A stretch of 64,000 nt of DNA, taken from NCBI RefSeq assembly GCF_030538695.1, contig NZ_JAUNTN010000023.1, forward strand, positions 1 to 64,000, in the 5' to 3' direction. Made by a program: the position numbers and the translations under genes. This document shows positions 12,976 to 20,784 of the stretch, piece by piece. Origin of the DNA: Paracoccus sp. (in: a-proteobacteria) (lineage in GTDB: Bacteria; Pseudomonadota; Alphaproteobacteria; Rhodobacterales; Rhodobacteraceae). Position 1 is the first letter of the stretch; every line of letters starts with the position of its first letter. Below the pieces are notes generated by a model, which ran no database searches, had not been told where the DNA came from, and saw only the letters and a list, made by a program, of their open reading frames with translations.

Positions 12976-13251
12976 CTAAAGTTGTTTATATTGCTGCAAA
13001 GCAGTCACACGCAACGCCTTGGGACCATACAGATTTACCGCCTGGACCCAGGAATCGAACTCCTCCCCCGTCAGATCATAGCGGGCCAGTGCCTCCTCGC
13101 GGGAAATCAGCCCGTGTCGCACGGCGCGCACCACAACGGCCTTACGGCTGGCCACCCAGCGCGTATCCACGGGGGGCAGATCGGCCATCGACAGCACGCC
13201 ACCGTTGGGCAGCGCCACGGCCCGCGGCCCTTCACATTTCTTCAAATACAT
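12976..13251 (-). CDS. sciP: CtrA inhibitor SciP (DUF1153)
   Basis: The 91-residue protein is an all-helical DUF1153 protein. Diagnostic blocks are LPPVDTRWVASRKAVVV, GLISREEALARYDLT, EEFDSWV and GPKALRVT. SciP binds CtrA at promoters and blocks recruitment of RNA polymerase, limiting CtrA-driven transcription. It lies directly upstream of ctrA in the same direction, so regulator and inhibitor could be co-expressed. It diverges from mnmA across a 144-bp AT-richer gap. Confidence 0.92.
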   Translation of the reverse strand: MYLKKCEGPRAVALPNGGVLSMADLPPVDTRWVASRKAVVVRAVRHGLISREEALARYDLTGEEFDSWVQAVNLYGPKALRVTALQQYKQL

Positions 13252-13395
13252 TCATCGCACCTTTCTCGCTTTCAGGCAGATTGGCACAGACCCCTTAAAA
13301 AGCGATAAACGGACGACTTGAGAACCCCGGCATTTTACCTATATTTTGATTAAAATTTGCGCGAAAAAGCCCCTTGACCGGGGCAAAGGACAGCC

Positions 13396-14550
13396 ATGAC
13401 AGCCGCATCTTCTGCTGCGCCCCGGATCGGGGCCGAACTCAATTCGCTGGGCTTTGCCAAAGCCCCACAAGACACCCGCGTGGTGGTGGCCATGTCCGGC
13501 GGCGTGGACAGTTCTGTCGTTGCCGCGCATTTGAAAGCGCAGGGTTATGACGTGATTGGCGTGACGTTACAGCTTTATGACCACGGCGCGGCACTGGCGA
13601 AAAAAGGCGCTTGTTGCGCCGGGCAGGATATTCACGACGCCCGCCGCGTGGCCGAGCGAATCGGGATTCCACATTACGTTCTGGACTATGAAAACAAGTT
13701 CCGGGAATCGGTGATCGAGGAGTTCGCGGACGCCTATCTGGCCGGCGCGACTCCGGTTCCCTGCATCCGCTGCAACGAACGGGTCAAGTTTCGTGACCTG
13801 CTGGAAACTGCACGCGATCTTGACGCCGACTGCATGGCGACGGGCCATTATATTCAACGCAAGGACGGCACCAAAGCTGAACTGCATATGGCCGCCGACC
13901 CGAATCGGGATCAAAGCTATTTCCTGTTTTCGACAACGCAAGAACAGCTTGATTTCCTGCGCTTTCCTCTGGGTCATTTGGCCAGCAAGGCAGAAACGCG
14001 GGCGTTGGCGGCAGAATATGGGCTGGAGGTCGCGGACAAGCCCGATTCACAGGATATCTGCTTCGTGCCGGACGGCAATTATGCCGCCGTGATCGAGAAA
14101 CTGCGCCCCGGTGCGGCCGATCCCGGCGATATTGTGGATATGGATGGCAACATTCTGGGTCAGCACCGCGGGGTGATCCACTACACCATCGGACAGCGGC
14201 GCGGGCTTGGTATCGGCGGTTTGGGTGATCCGCTCTATGTGGTGCGGCTGGACCCCGAATCACGGCATGTCGTCGTCGGACCAAAGGCCGAGCTGGCGAC
14301 GAAAATCGTGCCGGTGGCCGAGGTGAACTGGCTTGGCGACCAGCCTTTTGCAGGCGAGATCGAGATTTCCTGCCGCATCCGCTCAACCCGCCCGCCGCGC
14401 CCGGCGATCCTGCGCCCGACTGGCCCGCGCCGTGCAGAGGTCGAACTTCTGGATGCCGAAGAAGGCGTAAGCCCCGGACAAGCCTGCGTTTTTTACGAAA
14501 GCAACGGCACCCGGGTCTTGGGCGGCGGCTGGATCACCCGGCGGGTTTAA
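13396..14550 (+). CDS. mnmA: tRNA-specific 2-thiouridylase MnmA
   Basis: A 384-residue enzyme that makes s2U34 in tRNA-Lys, -Glu and -Gln. The N-terminal PP-loop is [14 protein letters not shown]. The catalytic Cys pair lies in PCIRCN and in [11 protein letters not shown]. The C-terminal part carries the beta-barrel domain. The stop overlaps the sufE stop by 4 nt on the opposite strand (shared TTAA, 14547-14550). Confidence 0.95.
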   Translation: MTAASSAAPRIGAELNSLGFAKAPQDTRVVVAMSGGVDSSVVAAHLKAQGYDVIGVTLQLYDHGAALAKKGACCAGQDIHDARRVAERIGIPHYVLDYENKFRESVIEEFADAYLAGATPVPCIRCNERVKFRDLLETARDLDADCMATGHYIQRKDGTKAELHMAADPNRDQSYFLFSTTQEQLDFLRFPLGHLASKAETRALAAEYGLEVADKPDSQDICFVPDGNYAAVIEKLRPGAADPGDIVDMDGNILGQHRGVIHYTIGQRRGLGIGGLGDPLYVVRLDPESRHVVVGPKAELATKIVPVAEVNWLGDQPFAGEIEISCRIRSTRPPRPAILRPTGPRRAEVELLDAEEGVSPGQACVFYESNGTRVLGGGWITRRV

Positions 14551-14960
14551 GCCACCGATTCGCGGATACGCTGAATCATCGCCCGCAGCCCGTTTGACCG
14601 CTGCGACGACAGATGTTCGGCCAGACCCAGCCGCGCCATCTCGGCGCTGGCGTCAATGCTGCGAACCTCTGCCAGCGTCTGCCCCGCATAAAGCGCGTGC
14701 AGCAGCGCGATCAGCCCGCGCACGATCAGCGCATCGCTGTCGCCCTGAAAATCGAACCTGGCCGCATCGCCCTGCCCGTCGATCAGCGGCAGGATCCAGA
14801 CCTGACTGGCGCAGCCGTCAACCTTGGTGGCCGGAGTCTGCAAGGCCGGGTCCATCGGCGGCATGGCCTTGCCCAATTCGATCAGGTGACGGTAACGATC
14901 TTCCCAATCATCCATGAAATCAAAGGTTTCGACGATATCTTCAAAAGCGGCACTGGCCAT
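14547..14960 (-). CDS. sufE: Cysteine desulfuration protein SufE
   Basis: This 137-residue sulfur acceptor for the desulfurase SufS carries its active Cys in [24 protein letters not shown] is the family N-terminus. The start at 14960 follows GGAAC and excludes a non-homologous upstream extension. It is monocistronic, apart from other suf genes, and converges on mnmA with overlapping stop codons. Confidence 0.93.
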   Translation of the reverse strand: MASAAFEDIVETFDFMDDWEDRYRHLIELGKAMPPMDPALQTPATKVDGCASQVWILPLIDGQGDAARFDFQGDSDALIVRGLIALLHALYAGQTLAEVRSIDASAEMARLGLAEHLSSQRSNGLRAMIQRIRESVA

Positions 14961-15077
14961 ATCGGTTCCTTTCATTGCCCCTGTCCTAGCGCGCGGGCGA
15001 GCGATGGTCAAAGTGGCTTTATCGCCGCGCCACAATGGCCTAAAACCATTGCACAACACCGGCCCGGAGACCCCCAC

Positions 15078-15590
15078 ATGACCCGCATCACCGCCGCCTT
15101 GCTGATTTCAACCATTGCGCTTGCAGGCTGCGGGCGTTTGGGGGACAGCGCATGGAGCCCGTCCGGCTGGTTCTCGGGCAGCAGCGCTCGCAAGGCCCCG
15201 ACGCTGGAGCCAGAGGGCGGCTATCCAACGGTTGTGGCGGATGGTCGCCAGCCGATCATGCAAATCCTGTCCGCCCGGCTGGAGGATCAGCCCGGCGGTC
15301 AGTTGCTGGTCGTGACCGGGCTGGCCCCAACGAAAGGGTGGCATGACGCCGAATTGCTGCCGGAAAACGATCAGAACGAGGCCCTGCGCCGGGTGCAGCC
15401 CGATCTGGACCGCATCCTGCGCCTGCGCTTTGTCGCGGCGCCGCCCCCCGCCGGTTCCTTCGAGGCCAGCGCCCCGGCCAATCCGGCGGTTGATTCGATC
15501 ACTGTTGCCCTGCCGATCAGCAACCTGACGCTATCGCGTAGCCGCCAGATCCTCGTCAGCGGCGCAAATCAGACCCTCACGCTGCGTTAA
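15078..15590 (+). CDS. Putative lipoprotein, unknown function
   Basis: A 170-residue protein with signal peptide ISTIALAGC; the lipobox Cys is at about residue 19, so it should be an envelope lipoprotein. After a flexible segment (about 25-50) comes a compact beta-rich domain with TVVADGRQPIMQILSARLE, QLLVVTGLAPTKGW and ITVALPISNLTLSRSRQILV. No named domain is recognised. It diverges from sufE by 117 bp and its TAA shares a TTAA palindrome with the stop of the acetyltransferase gene on the other strand. Confidence 0.75.
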   Translation: MTRITAALLISTIALAGCGRLGDSAWSPSGWFSGSSARKAPTLEPEGGYPTVVADGRQPIMQILSARLEDQPGGQLLVVTGLAPTKGWHDAELLPENDQNEALRRVQPDLDRILRLRFVAAPPPAGSFEASAPANPAVDSITVALPISNLTLSRSRQILVSGANQTLTLR

Positions 15591-16126
15591 GCCATCCGCC
15601 GCAGATAGGTCCAGGTCGGCACCCGCGCATTGCGTGCCACCGACCAGCTTTCGGCATCACCAAGATAATCGAAACCGCAATTGGTCAGCACCCGCGCGCT
15701 GCCCGGATTATCCTGAAACGCCTCGGCAAACAGGGTGCGCGAGCCGTGTGGATTGGCCCGGACCAGCGCCTCGACCGCCTCGGTGGCAAAGCCTGCGTTC
15801 CAGAACCCTTGCCCGACCCAGAAGCCCAGTTCCGATTGTTCAGGATCATCGGTGCGGGTGAGAGAGACCACGCCAAGTAGCTCGCTCAGGTCATTATCCG
15901 AGCCATCAATGGCCCAGACATCCTCAGCCCGGCCCTCGCTCATGGCGCGTTTGACATAGGCTTCGCTGGTGCCGGGCGGCAGCGGATGCGGAATCGCCCG
16001 CGTACCTTCGGCCAGCCGCCGGTCAGCCGTATAAAACGAAATCAGCCCCGCATCCGAACTGCGCAGCGGGCGCAGCAAGACCCGCCCTGCGGGAATCACC
16101 TGTTGATCGTCCAAAACATCGTTCAT
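15587..16126 (-). CDS. GNAT family N-acetyltransferase, RimJ/RimL type
   Basis: A 179-residue acetyl-CoA-dependent acetyltransferase. VLLRPLRSSDAGLISFY is the usual start of the fold and GFWNAGFATEAVEALVR contains the acetyl-CoA pyrophosphate loop. The substrate is unknown; relatives acetylate protein N-termini or small amines. The start at 16126 follows GGAGGAAG. It is the last gene after rplU-rpmA, separated from rpmA by a hairpin that may lower its expression. Confidence 0.85.
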   Translation of the reverse strand: MNDVLDDQQVIPAGRVLLRPLRSSDAGLISFYTADRRLAEGTRAIPHPLPPGTSEAYVKRAMSEGRAEDVWAIDGSDNDLSELLGVVSLTRTDDPEQSELGFWVGQGFWNAGFATEAVEALVRANPHGSRTLFAEAFQDNPGSARVLTNCGFDYLGDAESWSVARNARVPTWTYLRRMA

Positions 16127-16162
16127 CGTAAACTTCCTCCCTTCCGTCAGCGCGGAAAGCAC

Positions 16163-16190
16163 AAAGGGACCGGCTTTCACCGATCCCTTT
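16163..16190 (-). terminator. Hairpin between rpmA and the acetyltransferase gene
   Basis: The 11-base arms 16163-16173 and 16180-16190 pair with one mismatch around a 6-nt loop and are bounded by AAA/TTT. On the minus strand it lies 27 nt past the rpmA stop, so it may act as a partial terminator that sets a lower level for the acetyltransferase. Confidence 0.5.
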
Positions 16191-16216
16191 GCTAACACCG
16201 AAATGTTAATAAAGGC

Positions 16217-16489
16217 TTATTCGGCAGCCTCAACTTCCGTGTTCAGAACGGAAATATAGGTGCGACCTTTCAGGCCCTTGCGGAAGGTCACACGACCATC
16301 GGTCAGCGCGAACAGCGTGTGATCGCGGCCCATGCCAACATTCTGGCCCGGCCACCAAGTCGTGCCACGCTGGCGAACGATGATGTTGCCAGCAATTGCT
16401 TCCTGACCACCGAACAGTTTGACGCCAAGACGGCGACCAGCGGAATCGCGGCCGTTACGGGACGAACCGCCTGCTTTTTTATGTGCCAT
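16217..16489 (-). CDS. rpmA: 50S ribosomal protein L27
   Basis: This 90-residue L27 lies near the peptidyl-transferase centre. It starts [18 protein letters not shown], the standard N-terminus without the cleavable extension of Firmicutes, and contains [21 protein letters not shown]. It is the second gene of the rplU-rpmA pair. Its start is 10 nt from the end of the former rplU tail. Confidence 0.97.
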   Translation of the reverse strand: MAHKKAGGSSRNGRDSAGRRLGVKLFGGQEAIAGNIIVRQRGTTWWPGQNVGMGRDHTLFALTDGRVTFRKGLKGRTYISVLNTEVEAAE

Positions 16490-16499
16490 GGTTTACCCC

Positions 16500-16766
16500 T
16501 TACTTCGCTTTGGCAAGCTGCTTGGCTTGCTTGATCCATTCGTCGCGTTCGATGCGACCGTGGAAGGACAGTTGCTCATCCATATAGGCAACTTCGGCCT
16601 TTTTCCAAGCGGCGATCTGATCGAAATGGTAAACACCATTCTGATGCAGCAGTTCTTCCAGCTTGGGACCAACGCCCGAGATCAGCTTCAGATCATCCGG
16701 CTGACCGTCACGAGCGGCTTCCAGCAGGTTGGCGGGGCGGGTGCCCGCGGCCTTCGGTGCGGCTTC
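16500..16766 (-). pseudogene. Detached C-terminal helix-hairpin-helix tail of L21
   Basis: Directly after the TAG that ends rplU, the same frame stays open for 88 codons and ends in TAA at 16500. It reads EAAPKAAGTRPANL, then DDLKLISGVGPKLEELL, a helix-hairpin-helix motif, and ends IKQAKQLAKAK. This matches the C-terminal extension of L21 seen in many Rhodobacterales. There is no start codon ahead of the HhH, so it should not be translated unless the TAG is read through. Confidence 0.8.
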
Positions 16767-17150
16767 CTACGGTGCGGCTTCGGTCGCGGCAGCGACGCCA
16801 CGGGTGCGCGCACCGACAGCAGCCTTGACGCCGGTCTTGTCGGCGCCCTTGTCCAGCAGGTCGGTCACGCGCAGCAGGGTCAGCTGCTGACGGTGGCCAC
16901 GGGTGCGCTGGCTGGAGTGCTTGCGGCGACGCTTGACATAGGTAATCACCTTGTCAGCCTTGATCTGGTCGATCACTTCGGCCTGCACACAAGCGCCGGC
17001 GACCAGCGGAGCGCCAACGGTCGAGCCGATCATCAGAACGTCGTTGAACTGCACTTTTTCACCAGCAGCAGCGGCCAGCTTTTCCACGCGCAGCACATCG
17101 CCTGCCTGAACGCGGTATTGCTTACCGCCAGTTTTCAGAACTGCGAACAT
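16767..17150 (-). CDS. rplU: 50S ribosomal protein L21, C-terminal extension lost to a TAG
   Basis: A 127-residue product starts MFAVLKTGGKQYRVQAGDV and contains the RNA-binding block VKRRRKHSSQRTRGHRQ. The roughly 100-residue L21 core is intact and should be functional. The last residues ATEAAP are followed by TAG at 16769-16767. Around it a 15-nt unit is repeated in tandem: GAAGCCGCACCG-TAG then GAAGCCGCACCG-AAG, so the stop looks like an AAG (Lys) codon changed by one base. The start at 17150 is fixed by homology; a longer upstream frame is spurious. Confidence 0.93.
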   Translation of the reverse strand: MFAVLKTGGKQYRVQAGDVLRVEKLAAAAGEKVQFNDVLMIGSTVGAPLVAGACVQAEVIDQIKADKVITYVKRRRKHSSQRTRGHRQQLTLLRVTDLLDKGADKTGVKAAVGARTRGVAAATEAAP

Positions 17151-17240
17151 CGCATTTTCCTTACGTTTCCGCGTCCTGCGGCCCCGGATTTTCACCGGCG
17201 TTTCAGTGCCTTCGGACTGCGCCCCTTATGGGGAGATTGC

Positions 17241-17281
17241 AAAAAATAACACACCGGCCAAGAGCGGACGCCCGGCCGGTG
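17241..17281 (-). terminator. Rho-independent terminator of the ABC-F gene
   Basis: CACCGGCC (17252-17259) pairs perfectly with GGCCGGTG (17274-17281). On the minus strand it is followed by GTTATTTTTT (complement of 17241-17250). It lies 43 nt past the ABC-F stop and separates that gene from the rplU operon. Confidence 0.8.
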
Positions 17282-17323
17282 CGCAGCTTATGGGTAAAAA
17301 TCACGCCCGAGTCAAGCCCCGAG

Positions 17324-19132
17324 TCAGCTGTCCCGCTCGGCCAGATCCAGCCATTCTTCCTCGGCGGCTGCCAGCTTCGCCTGCCGTTCGGCCAAGCCTT
17401 CGCTGGCCTTTTTGAACTTGGCGGGGGCCGTCTGGAACAGATCGGGCTGCGCCAGATAGTCGGTCAGCTTGGCGATCTCGGCCTCCAGCCGTTCCATCTC
17501 GGCGGGCAGCGCCTCAAGCCGGTGGCGCTCGGTAAAGGACAGGCCGGATTTCGCAGGCTTATCCACAGACAGCACATCGGATTTCGCCTCGGGTTTGGGG
17601 GCCGGCTTGGGTATCTCAATCGCCTCTGGGCGCTGCGCCTGATAATCAGACCAGCCGCCGGGATAGATCACCGCGCGACCATCGCCCTCCATCGCCACGG
17701 TTGCTGTGGCCACGCGGTCGATAAAGTCGCGATCATGGCTGACCAGCAGCACAGTGCCGTCATAATCGCCCAGAATATCCTGAAGCAGATCAAGGGTTTC
17801 CACATCCAGGTCGTTTGTTGGCTCATCCAGAACAAGCAGATTCGAAGGCTTTGCCATGATCCGCGCCAGCAAAAGCCGCGCCTTTTCCCCACCCGAGAGG
17901 CTGCCAACCGGCGCACGCGCCTGCGCCTCATCAAACAGGAAATCTTTCAGATAGCCGACCACATGCTTGGGCTGGCCACGCACCATGACCTGATCGGCCC
18001 GGCCCGACACCCGCATATCGGGATCGCCTGCCAGAGCATCCCACAAGCTGACCTCGGGGTTAATCGCAGACCGCGCCTGATCGAACACCGCCATTTCAAT
18101 ATTGGTGCCCAACGTAATATTGCCTGCATCCGGGGTCATCTCTCCGGTCAGCATCTTGATAAGCGTAGTTTTCCCTGCCCCATTCGGACCGACAAAGGCG
18201 ATCCGGTCACCGCGCAGAACCCGCAGGTCAAAGGGTTTCAGGATCACTCGATCACCGAAAGCCTTGCTGATACCACGCGCCTCGATCACCCGCTTTCCGG
18301 ATTGCGGCCCGCCGTCCAGCGCCATCGCCGCCGTGCCCTGCCGCCGGATTTGCGCGGCACGTTCAGCCCGCAGATCAGCCAGCGCACGGACGCGGCCCAT
18401 GTTGCGCTTGCGCCGGGCACTGATGCCCTCGACGGCCCAACGCGCCTCAGCTTTGATCTTGCGGTCAAGCTTGTGGCGGGCGTCATCCTCGGCGGCCCAA
18501 ACCTCCTCGCGCCACTCCTCAAAACCGGAAAAGCCACGATCCTGACGGCGCACCTCGCCCCGGTCAACCCAAAGCGTTGCGCGCGTCAGCACACGCAAAA
18601 ACGCCCGGTCGTGACTGATAAGCACAAAGGCCGTGCGGGTGTTAGCAAGCTGTTCTTCAAGCCAGCCAATCGCCTGAATATCCAGATGGTTGGTCGGCTC
18701 ATCCAGCAGCATCAGGTCGGGCGCCTCGGCCAGCAGCCGGGCCAGCGCGGCGCGGCGACGTTCGCCTCCACTGGCGGTTATCACGGGACGCGCCGGGTCG
18801 AATTTCAGCCCTTCGGCGGCCATCTCGACCCGGTAGCCCTCGGATTCCGGCAGGCCCGCACGCGCAAAATCACCAAGCGTTTCAAAGCCCGACAGATCCG
18901 GGTCTTGCTCCATATAGCCGACCTGCGTTCCGGCGGGCGTCACCACGGTGCCTCGGTCCGGCTCGACCAGCCCCGCCATCACCTTCATCAGCGTGGATTT
19001 TCCCGAACCATTGCGCCCAACCAGCGCCACCCGGTCGCCTTGCTGAACGGTCAGGGACAGCCCGTCGAAAACGGGATTGCCGCCAAAGGTCAGGGAAATA
19101 TCGGTCAATTGAAGAAGCGGTGCGCGTGCCAT
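17324..19132 (-). CDS. uup: ABC-F family ATPase, Uup-like
   Basis: 602 residues with two tandem ATPase domains and no membrane segments. Walker A motifs are GRNGSGKST (about 40) and GPNGAGKTT (about 310); signatures are ASGGERRRAALA and LSGGEKARLLLA; Walker B is LLVLDEPTNDLD. A C-terminal coiled coil (about 525-600, ERHRLEALPAEMERLEAEIAKL) points to the Uup subgroup, which acts on ribosomes or branched DNA. The symbol is by architecture; another ABC-F subtype is possible. It diverges from the nucleoside hydrolase gene. Confidence 0.85.
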   Translation of the reverse strand: MARAPLLQLTDISLTFGGNPVFDGLSLTVQQGDRVALVGRNGSGKSTLMKVMAGLVEPDRGTVVTPAGTQVGYMEQDPDLSGFETLGDFARAGLPESEGYRVEMAAEGLKFDPARPVITASGGERRRAALARLLAEAPDLMLLDEPTNHLDIQAIGWLEEQLANTRTAFVLISHDRAFLRVLTRATLWVDRGEVRRQDRGFSGFEEWREEVWAAEDDARHKLDRKIKAEARWAVEGISARRKRNMGRVRALADLRAERAAQIRRQGTAAMALDGGPQSGKRVIEARGISKAFGDRVILKPFDLRVLRGDRIAFVGPNGAGKTTLIKMLTGEMTPDAGNITLGTNIEMAVFDQARSAINPEVSLWDALAGDPDMRVSGRADQVMVRGQPKHVVGYLKDFLFDEAQARAPVGSLSGGEKARLLLARIMAKPSNLLVLDEPTNDLDVETLDLLQDILGDYDGTVLLVSHDRDFIDRVATATVAMEGDGRAVIYPGGWSDYQAQRPEAIEIPKPAPKPEAKSDVLSVDKPAKSGLSFTERHRLEALPAEMERLEAEIAKLTDYLAQPDLFQTAPAKFKKASEGLAERQAKLAAAEEEWLDLAERDS

Positions 19133-19225
19133 GTCGGGCAGCTAACAAGCCCGCCCGCGCCCGTCAATGGCAGTTGCGCCGACGGCGGCAACCGGGCAAA
19201 CCAAAGGCAAAGCAAGGGGGCCGGC

Positions 19226-20173
19226 ATGGCGCAGAAAATCATTATCGACACCGATCCGGGGCAGGACGATGCCATCGCCATTTTGCTGGCGCTGGCCAGC
19301 CCGGAATTGCAGGTTTTGGGGATTACAGCGGTGGCCGGGAACGTCCCCCTGCCCCTGACGGAACGCAATGCGCGGCTGATCTGCGAGCTGGCCGGGCGGC
19401 CTGATGTGCCGGTTTTCGCAGGCTGCGACCGCCCGCTGAGCCGTGATCTGGTGACGGCGGAGCATGTCCATGGCAAAACCGGGCTGGACGGCGCGGTGCT
19501 GCCCGACCCGACCATTCCCTTGCAGCCCCAGCATGGTGTCGATTTCATCATCGAGACCCTGCGCCGCGAGGCCCCCGGCACGGTCACGCTGGTGCCGATC
19601 GGCCCGCTGACCAATATCGCCACGGCCTTTCAGCGCGCCCCCGACATCATCCCCCGTGTGCAGCGCATCGTGCTGATGGGCGGCGCTTATTTCGAGGTCG
19701 GCAACATCACCCCCACCGCCGAGTTCAACATCTATGTTGACCCCGAGGCCGCAGCGCAGGTCTTTGCCAGCGGCGTGCCCTTGGTTGCCATGCCGCTGGA
19801 TGTGACGCACCGCGCCCTGATCCCGCGTGGCTGGGTGGCGCAAATCGCGCAGCATGGGCGGCTTGGGCAGGTCGTCGGCGGCTGGCTTGGCTTCTACGAA
19901 CGCTTTGACGTCGAGAAATATGGCGAGGCCACCGGACCTCTGCATGATCCTTGCACGATTGCCTGGCTGATCGCACCTGATCTGTTCCAGGGCCGGGAAA
20001 TCAACGTGGAAATCGAGCTTGAAGGCCGCTTCACCACCGGCATGACCGTAGCTGACTGGTGGCGGGTCAGCGGTCGCCAGCCAAATTGCCTTTTTATGCG
20101 CGATGTCGATAGCAAGGCGCTGTTCGACCTGATCGAGACCCGGCTGGTCAATCTGGCGGCGCAAGCGGGTTAA
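19226..20173 (+). CDS. Inosine/uridine-preferring nucleoside hydrolase
   Basis: A 315-residue hydrolase that splits ribonucleosides into base and ribose for salvage. The N-terminal IDTDPGQDDAIAILLAL holds the Ca2+-binding Asp cluster. VPIGPLTNIA, RIVLMGGAY and EFNIYVDPEAA are further family blocks, with the active His near HDPC. The start at 19226 puts the DTDPG motif at residues 7-11 as in the family. Its stop shares a TTAA with the skp stop on the opposite strand. Base specificity is not predictable. Confidence 0.9.
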   Translation: MAQKIIIDTDPGQDDAIAILLALASPELQVLGITAVAGNVPLPLTERNARLICELAGRPDVPVFAGCDRPLSRDLVTAEHVHGKTGLDGAVLPDPTIPLQPQHGVDFIIETLRREAPGTVTLVPIGPLTNIATAFQRAPDIIPRVQRIVLMGGAYFEVGNITPTAEFNIYVDPEAAAQVFASGVPLVAMPLDVTHRALIPRGWVAQIAQHGRLGQVVGGWLGFYERFDVEKYGEATGPLHDPCTIAWLIAPDLFQGREINVEIELEGRFTTGMTVADWWRVSGRQPNCLFMRDVDSKALFDLIETRLVNLAAQAG

Positions 20174-20784
20174 TCTGCCGCGCTGCCGTCCCCGATTTCG
20201 GTATTGATGCGGGCGATCAGATCCTCGGTCGCATCAATGCCAGAGATCGACAGAAACACCGTGCGCTGATCCAGCATCACCACCGCGCCGCGCCGGCGCA
20301 TTTCATCGGCAATCACCGGCCCAATAGTTTGCAGAAATTGCGCACGGTCGTTGTCGGTATCCTGATTCAACTGGCGCAGCGCCGCTGCACGTTCTGCCCT
20401 GACCGTGGTGGCCCGTTCGTCAAAAGCACGCGCGCGGCTGCGAAACTCTTCGGGCGGCAGGGTCGCGCGGCTTTCGGTCAGCGCGGCCTCCTCTTGCGAA
20501 AGCTGCGCGGCCAGACGGTCGTTCTCCGTCGCCAATTCCCGCGCCGCAGCCTGATAGTCTGCCATCGCCCGTTGGCCCCAGGCCGATTCCAGATACAGCC
20601 GGTCGCGGTCCACGGTCAGAACTGGAACCTCAGCCCCATCCGGCAGCGCCTCGGGAATGGTCACGGGCGCAACCTCGGGCGCAGCCAGCGCCGGGGGGGG
20701 CACCTGTTGCGCGCTCCCCGGCCCGGCAACCAGCACCGAGAGCAACGCCAGAGAACCCACCCGACGCATCAGAACCAGCCCCAT
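20170..20784 (-). CDS. skp: OmpH/Skp family periplasmic chaperone
   Basis: A 204-residue protein with a signal peptide (LALLSVLVAGPGSAQQ), a Pro-rich linker and a long coiled coil (about 75-155). It ends with the family block AVVMLDQRTVFLS. Skp holds unfolded outer-membrane proteins on their way to BamA. ATG 20784 overlaps the bamA stop as TGATG; ATG 20769 (MRRVGSLALL) would give a more usual signal peptide. It is the last gene of the pyrH-to-skp cluster; the fabZ and lpxA genes that often follow are absent here. Confidence 0.88.
   Translation of the reverse strand: MGLVLMRRVGSLALLSVLVAGPGSAQQVPPPALAAPEVAPVTIPEALPDGAEVPVLTVDRDRLYLESAWGQRAMADYQAAARELATENDRLAAQLSQEEAALTESRATLPPEEFRSRARAFDERATTVRAERAAALRQLNQDTDNDRAQFLQTIGPVIADEMRRRGAVVMLDQRTVFLSISGIDATEDLIARINTEIGDGSAAD

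Noticed and set aside
17228..19225. Long plus-strand frame ahead of the nucleoside hydrolase
   Set aside because: It is antisense to the ABC-F gene, whose motifs are unambiguous. The hydrolase begins at 19226.
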